The notes under the pieces were generated by a model, which was given only the letters and a program-made list of their open reading frames with translations, made no database searches and was not told the DNA's origin. 61,646 nt of DNA, taken from assembly GCA_028281865.1 (NCBI GenBank), contig JANQJB010000054.1, positions 1-61,646 of the forward strand, in the 5' to 3' direction. Source of the stretch: Marinagarivorans sp. GTDB lineage: Bacteria > Pseudomonadota > Gammaproteobacteria > Pseudomonadales > Cellvibrionaceae. Within the stretch, counting starts at the first letter, position 1. Each line of letters starts with the position of its first letter. Shown piece after piece: positions 16,047-24,811 of this stretch. Position numbers and translations under genes: made by a program.

Positions 16047-17099
16047 TTACCTATGCGTGCTTATTTTAGCGGTGTAAATACGATGGCTGAGCGTTACCAG
16101 CACCAGCAGTAAAATTGCGCCGACGGCATTATGAGCAACAGCGACCGGTAGTGGCAAGACCCAATAAACATTACTTAGCCCTAACACCACTTGCAAAGTC
16201 AAAGCGCCAGCTAAAACCACCGACATATGTTGCGCCTCGGCGATTTTGGAGAACCACAGACGCAGAGCGAGCACAAGCAAAACGCACGTGACTAATAAGG
16301 CACCTATTCGATGTGCCATATGAATTGCGGTACGGGCGTGATTATCTAACTGGCCGCCGAGATAGTTGGGCCCCACCTCCTGAAAGATGTTAAAACCCTG
16401 CACGTAGTCTGCTTCGGGCCAGAACTCACCGTGGCAGGTGGGCAAGTCGGGGCACGCCATTGCGGCATAATTAGACGTTGTCCATCCACCGAGTGCGATC
16501 TGAATTATCAGCACTGCAAGCCCGAACAACACCAAAGGTTTTATCCTGTTTAGCACGCTGCTTTCTAACTGCCAATGCCAGCGACTGCAGCGTTGTGCCA
16601 TCAACCATATTAAACTGAGCGTCATAAACCCACCCAATAAATGTGCAGTCACTACTTGGGGCCAGAGCTTTAAAGTCACAGTCCACATGCCAAATGCCGC
16701 CTGCACAATAATGATAATGGCGAGAAATACGGGAAGCTTAATCGGTGGACGCTCCGATATTTTCGGGCCACGAAGCGCAATAATGAGAATCGCAAGAACA
16801 ATCAAACCCAGTACACCAGCGAAATAACGGTGTACCATTTCGGGCCAGGTTTTGTCGTGCTCAACCGGTGCTTCGGGAAAGAGTGCCTCTGCTTTTTCGA
16901 CCTCACTTGCAGTCGTTGGCCAGGTTAAATGGCCGTAGCAACCGGGCCAATCAGGACAGCCGAGACCCGCATCAACTAAGCGCGTAAAAGCACCCAGTAC
17001 AACCACAACCATTGCAAAGGCAGTGGCAAACAAACTCAATTTCAACAGTAAACGGCGTTTGGCCTCAGCTTTAGGGTCAACTTCATACATCGTAGGCAC
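16047..17099 (-). CDS. ctaA: Heme A synthase
   Basis: A COX15/CtaA-type protein of 350 aa with eight predicted TM helices. It oxidises the C8 methyl of heme O to the formyl group of heme A. Family landmarks are GAFTRLVDAGLGCPDWPGCYG (helix 1 to loop), MVHRYFAG, and the second-half repeat with TSNYAAMACPDLPTCHGEFWP and IHMAHRIGAL. The cysteine pairs in the two loops are conserved. Start is either GTG 17099, immediately after the upstream stop, or ATG 17090; neither has a strong ribosome site. It works with CtaB and supplies the oxidase in the same locus. Confidence 0.95.
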   Translation of the reverse strand: MPTMYEVDPKAEAKRRLLLKLSLFATAFAMVVVVLGAFTRLVDAGLGCPDWPGCYGHLTWPTTASEVEKAEALFPEAPVEHDKTWPEMVHRYFAGVLGLIVLAILIIALRGPKISERPPIKLPVFLAIIIIVQAAFGMWTVTLKLWPQVVTAHLLGGFMTLSLIWLMAQRCSRWHWQLESSVLNRIKPLVLFGLAVLIIQIALGGWTTSNYAAMACPDLPTCHGEFWPEADYVQGFNIFQEVGPNYLGGQLDNHARTAIHMAHRIGALLVTCVLLVLALRLWFSKIAEAQHMSVVLAGALTLQVVLGLSNVYWVLPLPVAVAHNAVGAILLLVLVTLSHRIYTAKISTHR

Positions 17100-17717
17100 T
17101 TAACTATCGGGTGTGTGGCGAAGAATTTTTTTAATGTCTTTGAGCAGTTGATTACCGTTCTGGTTTTCGTCGTAATACATCATCGCGTAGCCCTGCGGGT
17201 CCACCAGCACGTAAAAGTGCTGATCGGTAAGTCGCGGCGCATTGCTGGCATCTAACCACAGATACCATTGTGACTGCGTCAAAGAAAATGATTTCAGTTT
17301 AGGGTGTTCCTCCGCCAAGCCATCAATGATTGCCCGGCCCTGTTCACCGCCCAAGTTAACCGCCACGCGCTCAACGCGTTCAGCTTTTTGTGCAAGCCGA
17401 ATATGCACCTGACGCGTGATGTAAAGGTGGTTCTGACAGTCGTCAGCACAGCTTTCGGTAATGGGAATAAGCAAACGCCAAACATTTTCTGACCAGTCGG
17501 GTTTGTCATTCAGAGACTCAACCAACGGCCGCAAGTCTTTCGGCGGTGTAAGTAAGGTACCGTTATTTATCTTGCTTTGCGGCGTCCAGCCAGCAAAAAA
17601 CGCTGTATAAGCAAAGGCTAGCGGCACGACACTCACTAATATGATCAGCCGTAATTGCCAGACACCCTTTCTAGTGGGTTCGGTTTTTTGAGGATCTGTC
17701 GAAACAACGTCGTTCAT
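17100..17717 (-). CDS. Membrane-anchored protein of the cytochrome oxidase locus, 205 aa
   Basis: One N-terminal TM helix (about residues 24-44) and a periplasmic domain without the CPxxC of SCO proteins. It has a CADDC pair (PITESCADDCQNHLYI) and a final PQGYAMMYYDENQNG segment like the end of a thioredoxin fold. A protein of this type lies between surf1 and ctaA in Pseudomonas as well. It probably helps oxidase assembly, perhaps as a degenerate SCO-like thioredoxin protein; this is inference from position and fold. It lies three bases downstream of surf1 and next to ctaA, so it belongs to the same operon. Confidence 0.75.
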   Translation of the reverse strand: MNDVVSTDPQKTEPTRKGVWQLRLIILVSVVPLAFAYTAFFAGWTPQSKINNGTLLTPPKDLRPLVESLNDKPDWSENVWRLLIPITESCADDCQNHLYITRQVHIRLAQKAERVERVAVNLGGEQGRAIIDGLAEEHPKLKSFSLTQSQWYLWLDASNAPRLTDQHFYVLVDPQGYAMMYYDENQNGNQLLKDIKKILRHTPDS

Positions 17718-17720
17718 GAT

Positions 17721-18482
17721 TTACGCTTTACGATTTTTTAATACAGTGGCCAAATTGCTGTTGGCAAAAACTGCGAGCACCAGTAAGGCAATAGCCATCG
17801 AAAGCCATTGCACTGCGTAACCCACATGTTTGGAGGGCGACATATTAAAGGGACGCCAGTTGAGAATAAAGGCCGCGTTACTTTCGGCATCCAATTGCAG
17901 TATTTTTGAGTAGAGTTTCTTGTCCAGTTGTACGGCTAACGCTTGTATATCGACTTCTAAAATCAATTTTGGCCAGTTGAGATTGATTTCAGGCTTTTCT
18001 TTTAGCAAGGGGTGATCACTCGGTTCAACTAGGTTACCGATAATCTGAGTGGAACCTGCAGGTGTGTCAATTTTCGGGAGAGCGCTGCGTGTACCGGTGC
18101 CGGCCACCCATCCGCGGTTAACCAAGAGAGTCGTACCATCATCGAATACAAATGGCATCAACACTTCAAAACCGATTTGGCCTTGAAACGTTTTATTTTC
18201 GATTAGCCAATAACGTTCTTTTTCGAAGCGCCCGTTACCAACAAAGCGACGAAACTGATTTTGTTTAGCTTCGATTAAATTTAGATCGGAAATCGCGTCC
18301 AGGGATTGCTGCAACGACCAATTTTCCTGTAGGGTTCTTTTTTCTTCAGCCCGTGACAGCTGCCAGACGCCCAACGAGCAGAAAACAGGTAAAAAAATTA
18401 ACACGAAGACAATAATCTTTCCGTTGGGCTGCCAAGTAAAAACAACATTGTCCCGCGTTTTTGATTCACCGACATCATTCAC
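17721..18482 (-). CDS. SURF1 family cytochrome oxidase assembly protein
   Basis: A 253-aa protein with a TM helix near each end (about 24-42 and 222-242) and the family's motifs: GVWQLSRAEEKRTL, RFVGNGRFEKERYWLIENK, GFEVLMPF and VNRGWVAGTG. SURF1 assists insertion of heme a into subunit I. The start is GTG 18482. It begins a four- or five-gene assembly-factor operon (surf1, the 17100 gene, ctaA, ctaB, sco). The DUF2909 gene starts 12 bases away on the opposite strand, so the promoters must lie within or overlap each other's coding sequence. Confidence 0.9.
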   Translation of the reverse strand: MNDVGESKTRDNVVFTWQPNGKIIVFVLIFLPVFCSLGVWQLSRAEEKRTLQENWSLQQSLDAISDLNLIEAKQNQFRRFVGNGRFEKERYWLIENKTFQGQIGFEVLMPFVFDDGTTLLVNRGWVAGTGTRSALPKIDTPAGSTQIIGNLVEPSDHPLLKEKPEINLNWPKLILEVDIQALAVQLDKKLYSKILQLDAESNAAFILNWRPFNMSPSKHVGYAVQWLSMAIALLVLAVFANSNLATVLKNRKA

Positions 18483-18494
18483 AGGAGAAACACC

Positions 18495-18746
18495 GTGTTG
18501 TTAAAAGTCGCTATCGTGATTTTGTTTATCGCCGTGCTGGCAAGTTTGAGCAGCGGCTTGGTTTTCTTGTTAAAAGACGCCAATATCGATAATTCGAAAC
18601 GCGCCCTTTATGCCTTGGGCATCCGTGTCACCCTCGCAGCGATGCTGTTGGGGCTCATTGGCTATGGGCTAGCCAGTGGAAAACTTGGAAGCACTGCACC
18701 CTGGGATCGTTCGATTGAATCTTCCCAGGGCAGCAATAAAAACTAA
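18495..18746 (+). CDS. DUF2909 twin-transmembrane protein
   Basis: Starting at GTG 18495 with AGGAG seven bases upstream, this 83-aa protein has two TM helices (about 3-24 and 38-60). It closes with a short soluble tail. Small proteins of this type sit between coxC and surf1 in Pseudomonas and relatives, in the same inverted orientation, so a role linked to cytochrome oxidase is likely but unproven. It is the only plus-strand gene inside the 9-kb oxidase locus. Confidence 0.85.
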   Translation: MLLKVAIVILFIAVLASLSSGLVFLLKDANIDNSKRALYALGIRVTLAAMLLGLIGYGLASGKLGSTAPWDRSIESSQGSNKN

Positions 18747-18755
18747 AATCAGTAA

Positions 18756-18783
18756 TAAAAAGCTAAGGCCTAAAACGCTTAGC
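18756..18783 (-). terminator. Intrinsic terminator of the coxBA-ctaG-coxC operon
   Basis: GCTAAG (18762-18767) and CTTAGC (18778-18783) form a stem at the very end of coxC. On the minus strand the stem is followed by a five-T run and ATTA. It may also act on the DUF2909 transcript coming from the other side. Confidence 0.6.
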
Positions 18784-19846
18784 CGAGGATATAAACGAAA
18801 ATAAACAAGCCCAACCAAACCACATCAACAAAGTGCCAATACCAGCTGGAGGCCTCAAAACCAAAGCAGTCGTGGTGCTTAAATACTTTCGAAGGCTTCA
18901 TCGCAGAAACAGCGATAATCACAAGACACGCAATCCCCACGATCACCATGCGCCCAGCGAGCGACATATGGTCAACACTAAACGCGGCAATTTCAGCAAT
19001 AATCAGGGCAACCACCGGAATCGCGCGCCATAACCAAGAGTCGGTAGAGCGCAATAACTGAACCAGCAGCATAATTGTACCCAAAGTCACATGAGCGCCG
19101 TGAAAGCCGGTCAGCATAAAGAACGTCGTGCCGTATACACCGGAGTCCAAAGTCAAGCCCATATGGTGATAGGCATGAATGTATTCTTCCGCTTGAAGCA
19201 CCAAGAACAACAAACCCAAGCTTACGGTAACGGCTAACCATATATTGAATGATCTGCCGTTCTTATCCTTCTTAAGTTCGGTATGCGCAAAGTGCACCGT
19301 GACACTGGAAGCCAAAAGTAAAACGGTATTCCAAAACGGCAACCAGGAAACCCAACCACCTACACCAGGGTTACTCATGTTTTGGTCGGGGCCGACAAAC
19401 TTCTCCGCGCTTTCACCATTAACAGCCATATCCGGCGTTGTCATCAACGGCCATTCGGCTTCGAAACCATTCCACAAAACCTCGCCAGTTGCACCGTGCT
19501 CAATCCCGGGCAACGCTATTTGGCGGATATAAAAGAGCGCGCCAAAAAATGCCGCAAAGAACATCACTTCCGAGAAAATAAACCAGCCCATCGCCCACAC
19601 GTACGACGTCTTAAGCTGGTCGCTATTGAGGCCACGCTGATTTTCAGAAATAACTTGGGAAAACCAATTCCATAAGACGGCCAACATGCTAATTAAACCC
19701 AACAGGGTCAAAAATTGACCACCTTCATTTCCGTTTAACCAGTTAGCGATACCAAAAACCGTTAAAAACAACGCTATGCTCGCGAAAAGAGGAAGCTTAC
19801 TGCGCGCTGGAACGTAGTAAGTTTGATATTCGCTGTTTGATGCCAT
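18779..19846 (-). CDS. coxC: Cytochrome c oxidase subunit III
   Basis: A 355-aa subunit with seven predicted TM helices: NWFSQVISENQRGL, WAMGWFIFSEVMFFAAFFGALFY (helix 3 region), TVHFAHTEL, EEYIHAYHHMGLTLDSGVYGTTFFMLTGFHG and a C-terminal YWHFVDVVWLGLF. It stabilises the catalytic subunit of the aa3 oxidase. It is longer than the usual 270-300 aa because of a loop of about 60 residues between helices III and IV. GAGGT lies upstream of the ATG, and ctaG precedes it. Confidence 0.95.
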   Translation of the reverse strand: MASNSEYQTYYVPARSKLPLFASIALFLTVFGIANWLNGNEGGQFLTLLGLISMLAVLWNWFSQVISENQRGLNSDQLKTSYVWAMGWFIFSEVMFFAAFFGALFYIRQIALPGIEHGATGEVLWNGFEAEWPLMTTPDMAVNGESAEKFVGPDQNMSNPGVGGWVSWLPFWNTVLLLASSVTVHFAHTELKKDKNGRSFNIWLAVTVSLGLLFLVLQAEEYIHAYHHMGLTLDSGVYGTTFFMLTGFHGAHVTLGTIMLLVQLLRSTDSWLWRAIPVVALIIAEIAAFSVDHMSLAGRMVIVGIACLVIIAVSAMKPSKVFKHHDCFGFEASSWYWHFVDVVWLGLFIFVYILG

Positions 19847-19924
19847 CGAGTGTTACCTCACCGTACTAAAAATCTAATGATTGTTGTGTAATTTTGTTGT
19901 TATGTAATGTTGTAGTTGTTTAAA

Positions 19925-20560
19925 TCAGCGCAGCGCTAGACTTGGCTTTTTTGTTTGTTCTTGCGCCGCTTGTTCCTGGTCTTTATTCCCCGTTCGATCA
20001 GTAATATCGAACAGTGTATAGGCGACCGTTATTGTTTTAACTTTTTTGGGCAAATCACGATCGACAATAAATTGCATACCTAATTCTGCACTTTCACCCG
20101 CTGCAAGTGGTTGCCGCTCAAAACAAAAACATTCAGTTTTATGAAAAAAGTTCACTGCGTTGTAGGGTGTAATACTCGGTACCGCCTGGGCCACCATAGT
20201 ATTTGCTGTAGGGTTTTCAGCCAGGTATGCAACATTCGCGACTTGACCCGGATGTACCTTCATTTCAAATACCTCGGGTTTAAATACCCAGGGCATCGCC
20301 TCGTTTTGGGAAGCAATAAACTGCACTGTTATTAAACGAGATTCATCGACCACATTGGCGACTGGGGTGTAGGCACCGCCCACTTTACGCAAGCCCGTCA
20401 CCTCGCAAAGCAAGGTATATAGCGGCGGCATCACCCAAAAAGCAAAAACGAACATTGCAACAGCAAGCGCAGATAGCTTGGCAACAATAAATTTAGACTG
20501 TTGTTCCTCCACCGGCTTTTTTGCCGAGTCGGAAACTTGCTCGTCGCAATCGTCTGCCAT
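19925..20560 (-). CDS. ctaG: Cytochrome c oxidase assembly protein CtaG/Cox11
   Basis: A Cox11-type copper chaperone (211 aa): one N-terminal TM helix (about 28-48) and a periplasmic Ig-like domain. The copper-binding motif is seen as CFCF in FHKTECFCFERQPL, and Y-T-L-F-D is near the end. It delivers copper to the CuB site of subunit I. Its place between coxA and coxC is the usual one. Ribosome site GAGG is four bases before the ATG. The first 25 residues are acidic and carry a Cys (DDCDEQ), which is not usual in the family. Confidence 0.93.
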   Translation of the reverse strand: MADDCDEQVSDSAKKPVEEQQSKFIVAKLSALAVAMFVFAFWVMPPLYTLLCEVTGLRKVGGAYTPVANVVDESRLITVQFIASQNEAMPWVFKPEVFEMKVHPGQVANVAYLAENPTANTMVAQAVPSITPYNAVNFFHKTECFCFERQPLAAGESAELGMQFIVDRDLPKKVKTITVAYTLFDITDRTGNKDQEQAAQEQTKKPSLALR

Positions 20561-20582
20561 AATACCTCGAGTGTTTACCCTC

Positions 20583-22133
20583 TTATTTCACCTCGGGAGG
20601 TGTATCAAACGTGTGGTAAGGTGCTGGCGATGGAACTGTCCACTCTAAACCATGCGAGCCTTCCCATACTTCTTGTGTCGCTTTACGCCCGGATACAATT
20701 GTACGGATAACAATATAAAGGAATAGAATCTGCGCAGCGCCAAACAGGAAGGCACCTATCGAAGAAATCATATTCCAATCGGCAAATAAGTCATGATAAT
20801 CAGGTATGCGTCGCGGCATGCCGGCCAAACCGGAAAAGTGCATCGGGAAGAAGGTAATATTCAAGCCGGCAAATGCGAGCCAGAAATGCGTTTTCCCGAG
20901 GACTTCGTTATACATATGCCCACACCACTTCGGCAACCAATAGTAAACGCCTGCGGTAATCGAGAATATCGCACCCGGCACAAGCACGTAGTGGAAATGA
21001 GCAACCACAAAATAGGTATCGTGGTATTGAAAGTCGACCGGCGCAATGGCGAGCATCAAGCCTGAAAAGCCCCCGATGGTAAACAAGATAACGAAGGCAA
21101 TTGCAAACAACATGGGTGTTTCGAAAGTCATCGAGCCTTTCCACATTGTCGCTACCCAGTTAAAGACTTTTACACCGGTGGGCACTGCAATTAGCATCGT
21201 CGCATACATAAAGACTAGCTCAGCAAACAACGGCATACCGACCGTAAACATATGGTGCGCCCAAACGATAAAGCTTAAGAAAGCGATAGCAGCCGTCGCG
21301 TAAACCATGGAGGAATAGCCGAACAGTGGCTTGCGCGCAAAGGTTGGAAGAATTGCTGAGACCACACCAAAGGCCGGCAAAATCATAATGTAAACTTCCG
21401 GGTGACCAAAGAACCAAAATATGTGCTGGAATAAGACCGGGTCACCACCACCAGCAGCATCAAAGAAAGCGGTTCCAAAATGAATATCCATTAACATCAT
21501 TGTTACGACGCCGGCAAGCACAGGCATTACCGCTATCAGTAGGTAAGCAGTGATCAGCCAAGTCCAAACAAACAGTGGCATTTTCATTAAGGTCATGCCA
21601 GGCGCGCGCATGTTGAGAATGGTCGCAATAATATTGATGGAGCCCATAATCGAACTGGCGCCCATAATATGCACTGCGAAAATAAAGAAGGTCACGCTTG
21701 GAGGCGCATACGTTGTTGAGAGCGGTGCGTAAAATGTCCAGCCAAAGTTGGGCGCACCACCTTCCATAAACAGAGTCGAGCCAAGCATCGCAAAAGCAAA
21801 CGGAAGAATCCAAAAGCTCCAGTTATTCATGCGTGGTAAGGCCATATCAGGTGCGCCAATCATTAGCGGCACCATCCAATTAGCTAAACCTACAAACGCC
21901 GGCATAACAGCGCCAAAGACCATGATCAAACCGTGCATCGTAGTCATTTGGTTAAAGAAATTGGGGTCGACAATTTGCATGCCTGGCTCAAATAGTTCGG
22001 CGCGAATAATTAGAGCCATTACTCCGCCAACTAAGAACATCAAGAAGCTAAACCATAGGTACATGCTGCCTATGTCTTTATGGTTGGTAGTGAATAACCA
22101 CCGGCTTAAACCTTTATCTGGACCGTGTGCCAC
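20583..22133 (-). CDS. coxA: Cytochrome c oxidase subunit I
   Basis: Heme-copper oxidase subunit I of the aa3 type (516 aa, 12 TM helices). Heme a and a3-CuB ligands are visible: H in TMHGLIMVFG, the His-Tyr pair in FWFFGHPEVYIMILP, HH in VWAHHMFTVG, and the two His in DTYFVVAHFHYVL. The E-x-x-x K-channel lysine helix and the D-channel region look normal. Start GTG 22133 has AGGGGG seven bases upstream. It oxidises cytochrome c and pumps protons. It is the second gene of the coxBA-ctaG-coxC operon. Confidence 0.97.
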   Translation of the reverse strand: MAHGPDKGLSRWLFTTNHKDIGSMYLWFSFLMFLVGGVMALIIRAELFEPGMQIVDPNFFNQMTTMHGLIMVFGAVMPAFVGLANWMVPLMIGAPDMALPRMNNWSFWILPFAFAMLGSTLFMEGGAPNFGWTFYAPLSTTYAPPSVTFFIFAVHIMGASSIMGSINIIATILNMRAPGMTLMKMPLFVWTWLITAYLLIAVMPVLAGVVTMMLMDIHFGTAFFDAAGGGDPVLFQHIFWFFGHPEVYIMILPAFGVVSAILPTFARKPLFGYSSMVYATAAIAFLSFIVWAHHMFTVGMPLFAELVFMYATMLIAVPTGVKVFNWVATMWKGSMTFETPMLFAIAFVILFTIGGFSGLMLAIAPVDFQYHDTYFVVAHFHYVLVPGAIFSITAGVYYWLPKWCGHMYNEVLGKTHFWLAFAGLNITFFPMHFSGLAGMPRRIPDYHDLFADWNMISSIGAFLFGAAQILFLYIVIRTIVSGRKATQEVWEGSHGLEWTVPSPAPYHTFDTPPEVK

Positions 22134-22144
22134 TCTAAGACCCC

Positions 22145-23281
22145 CTAATTACCTTGCTTAAAGTTGTAGACGTCAATGGGCTGGATTTCGTCGCCCATAT
22201 TATTGTTAAAGCCGTTGCGCTGATACGTGATAACGGCTGCTGCCTCAACTTCATTTAATTGTTCACCAAATGCCTGCATCATCGTGCCAGTAATACCGTT
22301 AACGATGACGTCTATGTGTATATCAATCGGGCCAGTGGCCACTTTACTTTTGATGATCGCGGGCCCGACACCACCTTCACCGCCGGGGCCATGACAGGCC
22401 GCACATGCGCGCTGGTAAACCGCCTCACCTTCTGCCATCAACTCGTCGAAGCTAAAGGTTTTTTGAGTTAACGCGGCAATTTCTGCGGCTTTGGCTTTCT
22501 CCTGCGTTAACCACTCGTTGTAGTCGCTTTGCGATCTAACGTGCACTTCAATTGGCATAAAGCCGTGGTCTTTGCCGCAAAGTTCGGCACATTGCCCGCG
22601 ATAAATGCCTTCCTTATCTACACGCGTCCACGCCTCGTGCACATAACCGGGAATCGCATCGCGCTTAACAGCCAAGTCTGGCACCCACCAAGAGTGGATA
22701 ACATCCTGCGCAGTCACTAAAAATTTCACTTTTTTACCGGCTGGAATAACTAGGGGATTATCAACTTCTAACAGATAGTTTTCCCCGCGGGCTTCGCCTT
22801 CGTATATCTGGCTTTGAGGGGTGCTTAAATTACTAAAAAAGCTTAAATCTTCACCGAGATATTCGTATTTCCATTTCCACTGGTACCCGGTTACCAACAC
22901 GCTCATGTCAGCGTCGTCGGTATCGTAGATTTTTTTCAACGTTGAGGTGGCCGGAACTGCCATGGCGATCAAGATGAGAGAGGGGATGACCGTCCAAATA
23001 ATTTCGACCTGAGTGCTGTGGTGAAAGTTTGCCGCTTTAGCGCCTTTTGATTTGCGGTGCATTATCATCGTGTAAAACATCGCACCAAAAACAACGACAC
23101 CAATTACCGTGCAGATCCAGAAAATAATCATGTGCAAAGAATACACTTCCTGACTGACTTCGGTGACACCTTGGGTCATGTTGAGGCGCCATTCACTAGC
23201 CCCTGCAAGTGCCGGTAGCAGCAAAACAAGCAAGCTAGCTAAAAGCGGAGTTCCTAACAACTTCTTGGTGTTGCTTAGCAT
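22145..23281 (-). CDS. coxB: Cytochrome c oxidase subunit II with fused cytochrome c domain
   Basis: Start 23281 (GGGAG upstream) opens a signal peptide (cut after ALAGA); an upstream in-frame ATG at 23329 would only add residues before it. Two TM helices follow, then the CuA domain with H in IHSWWVP and the CuA loop C-x-x-x-C in GQCAELCGKDHGFMPIEV. The C-terminal extension (about 280-378) is a cytochrome c domain with CAACH. This is a caa3-type subunit, as common in Pseudomonas-like bacteria. It accepts electrons directly and leads the operon. Confidence 0.96.
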   Translation of the reverse strand: MLSNTKKLLGTPLLASLLVLLLPALAGASEWRLNMTQGVTEVSQEVYSLHMIIFWICTVIGVVVFGAMFYTMIMHRKSKGAKAANFHHSTQVEIIWTVIPSLILIAMAVPATSTLKKIYDTDDADMSVLVTGYQWKWKYEYLGEDLSFFSNLSTPQSQIYEGEARGENYLLEVDNPLVIPAGKKVKFLVTAQDVIHSWWVPDLAVKRDAIPGYVHEAWTRVDKEGIYRGQCAELCGKDHGFMPIEVHVRSQSDYNEWLTQEKAKAAEIAALTQKTFSFDELMAEGEAVYQRACAACHGPGGEGGVGPAIIKSKVATGPIDIHIDVIVNGITGTMMQAFGEQLNEVEAAAVITYQRNGFNNNMGDEIQPIDVYNFKQGN

Positions 23282-23793
23282 CGCTTTGCTCCCACTTAAA
23301 AAATTCAAACTATACTGACTCAGTAACATGACGATATTGTTTTACACCCCGTACGTCTTTATCGATCTCTGTGAAGGTAGTACAACCGTAGGTTATTTAC
23401 TTAAAAAAGGCACGTTTAGACCAATTTTTAAACAAACTATTTTAAAAAACGATTTGACTAAGTTTTATTCTCTACGCGCGACATTTTGCCACACCCATTT
23501 TTGGGGCCGTAAGGAGGCCACAAATTGGGTTAAAAATCAACAAAAGTCTTGCATTCAGTCGGACTTTTCTGGGCATGAAGGCGCGAAAACGTAATAATTA
23601 GGTTTCAATAAAAAACCGAACGCCATTATAGGTAAGGCGTCTGATAAACAAAACTGATTTCGGTCAATTTACCCCAGCGAAAACTAGGGCAAGGCCATGA
23701 AAACACCAGTCATATTTGTAGGGACATTTTAATAATTCAAGGAGAAGGCCGCACTTCTTTTACAGCTTTGCGGCCTTGAGGCGTATTTTAGTC
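23282..23793. other. Intergenic region between coxB and the 23794 gene
   Basis: A divergent spacer of about 510 bp. A plus-strand open frame at 23328..23594 shows no family signal and is judged accidental. AAGGCCGC (23745-23752) and GCGGCCTT (23770-23777) form a perfect 8-bp stem ending 16 bases before the ATG at 23794, a possible leader hairpin. A weak -10-like TATAGT for coxB is seen on the minus strand at about 23311, without a matching -35. Confidence 0.4.
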
Positions 23794-24477
23794 ATGAGCG
23801 AGCAAAAAATTTTGTACATTCGCGAAACCATTGCCTTGGCGCAAAAACAAGAAGCGTCAAATCATGAATTGCAATCCTACCTGGAAAGCTCAGTCGCGAG
23901 CTTGCACCACCTTATTTCGTTGCCTGAAGAAAACTCCAGCGAAACGCTGATGGATTTTGTCACACGTTATATCAATCATGTGCCAGACTTTATCGAGGCG
24001 CTAAGCGCTTACCTTCACGAAGCAGAGATTTACGATGAAACGAAGGTGCTGTTGGATATCGCAGTAGAATTTTTTACCAAGCCCCCGGAAATTGTGAGCA
24101 ATCACAGTGGTATGCACGCCTTAATCGACGAAGCTTACCTCGCCCACCGTTTAATCGAAGAAATCAACGACCGTTTAGTTGCGTCCGCCGGCAACCCGTT
24201 ACTGCCAATGGACATGACATTTTCCAATTTAATTATTCACAGCTTAATTGGGGACGAGTTTGCTAATCAGCTAGATTTGGTCGTGCATTATGCAATCGAG
24301 CTACTCTTTAGCAACGGGCGGCTCGCGCAATTGACGCAAAATAACAAATTCTTAGCTGAACAAAGTAAACAAGGCTGGAAAGATGCCTTTGATCGCTGGC
24401 CTTGTTTGGCCGGTGACAGTGCCATTTCGCTTAAGCTTTCTGATTCGTTGGATGACGATAATCCGATTGTTCATTGA
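23794..24477 (+). CDS. Conserved hypothetical helical protein, 227 aa
   Basis: All-helical cytosolic protein without signal peptide. Landmarks are LQSYLESSVASLHHL, LHEAEIYDETKVLLDIAVEFFT and DRLVASAGNPLLPMDMTFSNLIIHSLIGDEFAN. No family was recognised with confidence. The ATG at 23794 is preferred over the in-frame TTG 18 bases upstream because it begins MSEQKILYIRE, and the earlier residues overlap the hairpin stem. A GAGG lies 12 bases before it. It stands alone, between the oxidase locus and prlC-yheV, and converges with yheV. Confidence 0.7.
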   Translation: MSEQKILYIRETIALAQKQEASNHELQSYLESSVASLHHLISLPEENSSETLMDFVTRYINHVPDFIEALSAYLHEAEIYDETKVLLDIAVEFFTKPPEIVSNHSGMHALIDEAYLAHRLIEEINDRLVASAGNPLLPMDMTFSNLIIHSLIGDEFANQLDLVVHYAIELLFSNGRLAQLTQNNKFLAEQSKQGWKDAFDRWPCLAGDSAISLKLSDSLDDDNPIVH

Positions 24478-24583
24478 ACCACGCTGTTTTTTCTTTCTTG
24501 GCCCCAAAGCCCGCACGCCTCCATAAGCAGGCGCGCTAGTTGCTATTGATAAAAACAACCGGATAAAAACAAGCGATTTATAA

Positions 24584-24811
24584 TCAGGACTTGTCGATAA
24601 TTTTGATTTGGGCGGGCTCTTGCTCCGTTCCCTCTGCATGGTTAACCCGCGTAGCCAATTCCGCAGCCTGTGACTGGAAATGCATCTTCTCCTTAAACCC
24701 ACATTCAACACACTCGCGGTACTGCTGTTGCTCCTCGCTAAACACCACAATTTTGTCTCGCAGTTTGCACTTAGGGCAAATTGCTCCGGCAATAAAGCGT
24801 CTGGTGCTCAT
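24584..24811 (-). CDS. yheV: YheV-type zinc-ribbon protein
   Basis: A 75-aa protein with a single zinc ribbon: C-P-K-C in AICPKCKLRDKI and C-V-E-C in YRECVECGF, about 20 residues apart. It belongs to the YheV family, which lies downstream of prlC in many gammaproteobacteria. Its ATG overlaps the prlC stop by four bases (ATGA), so it is translationally coupled. The function is unknown; a metal-binding or RNA-linked role is only inferred. Confidence 0.85.
   Translation of the reverse strand: MSTRRFIAGAICPKCKLRDKIVVFSEEQQQYRECVECGFKEKMHFQSQAAELATRVNHAEGTEQEPAQIKIIDKS

Noticed and set aside
23328-23594. 88-aa plus-strand frame upstream of coxB
   Set aside because: It overlaps the coxB leader in antisense, has no ribosome site and no family signal.
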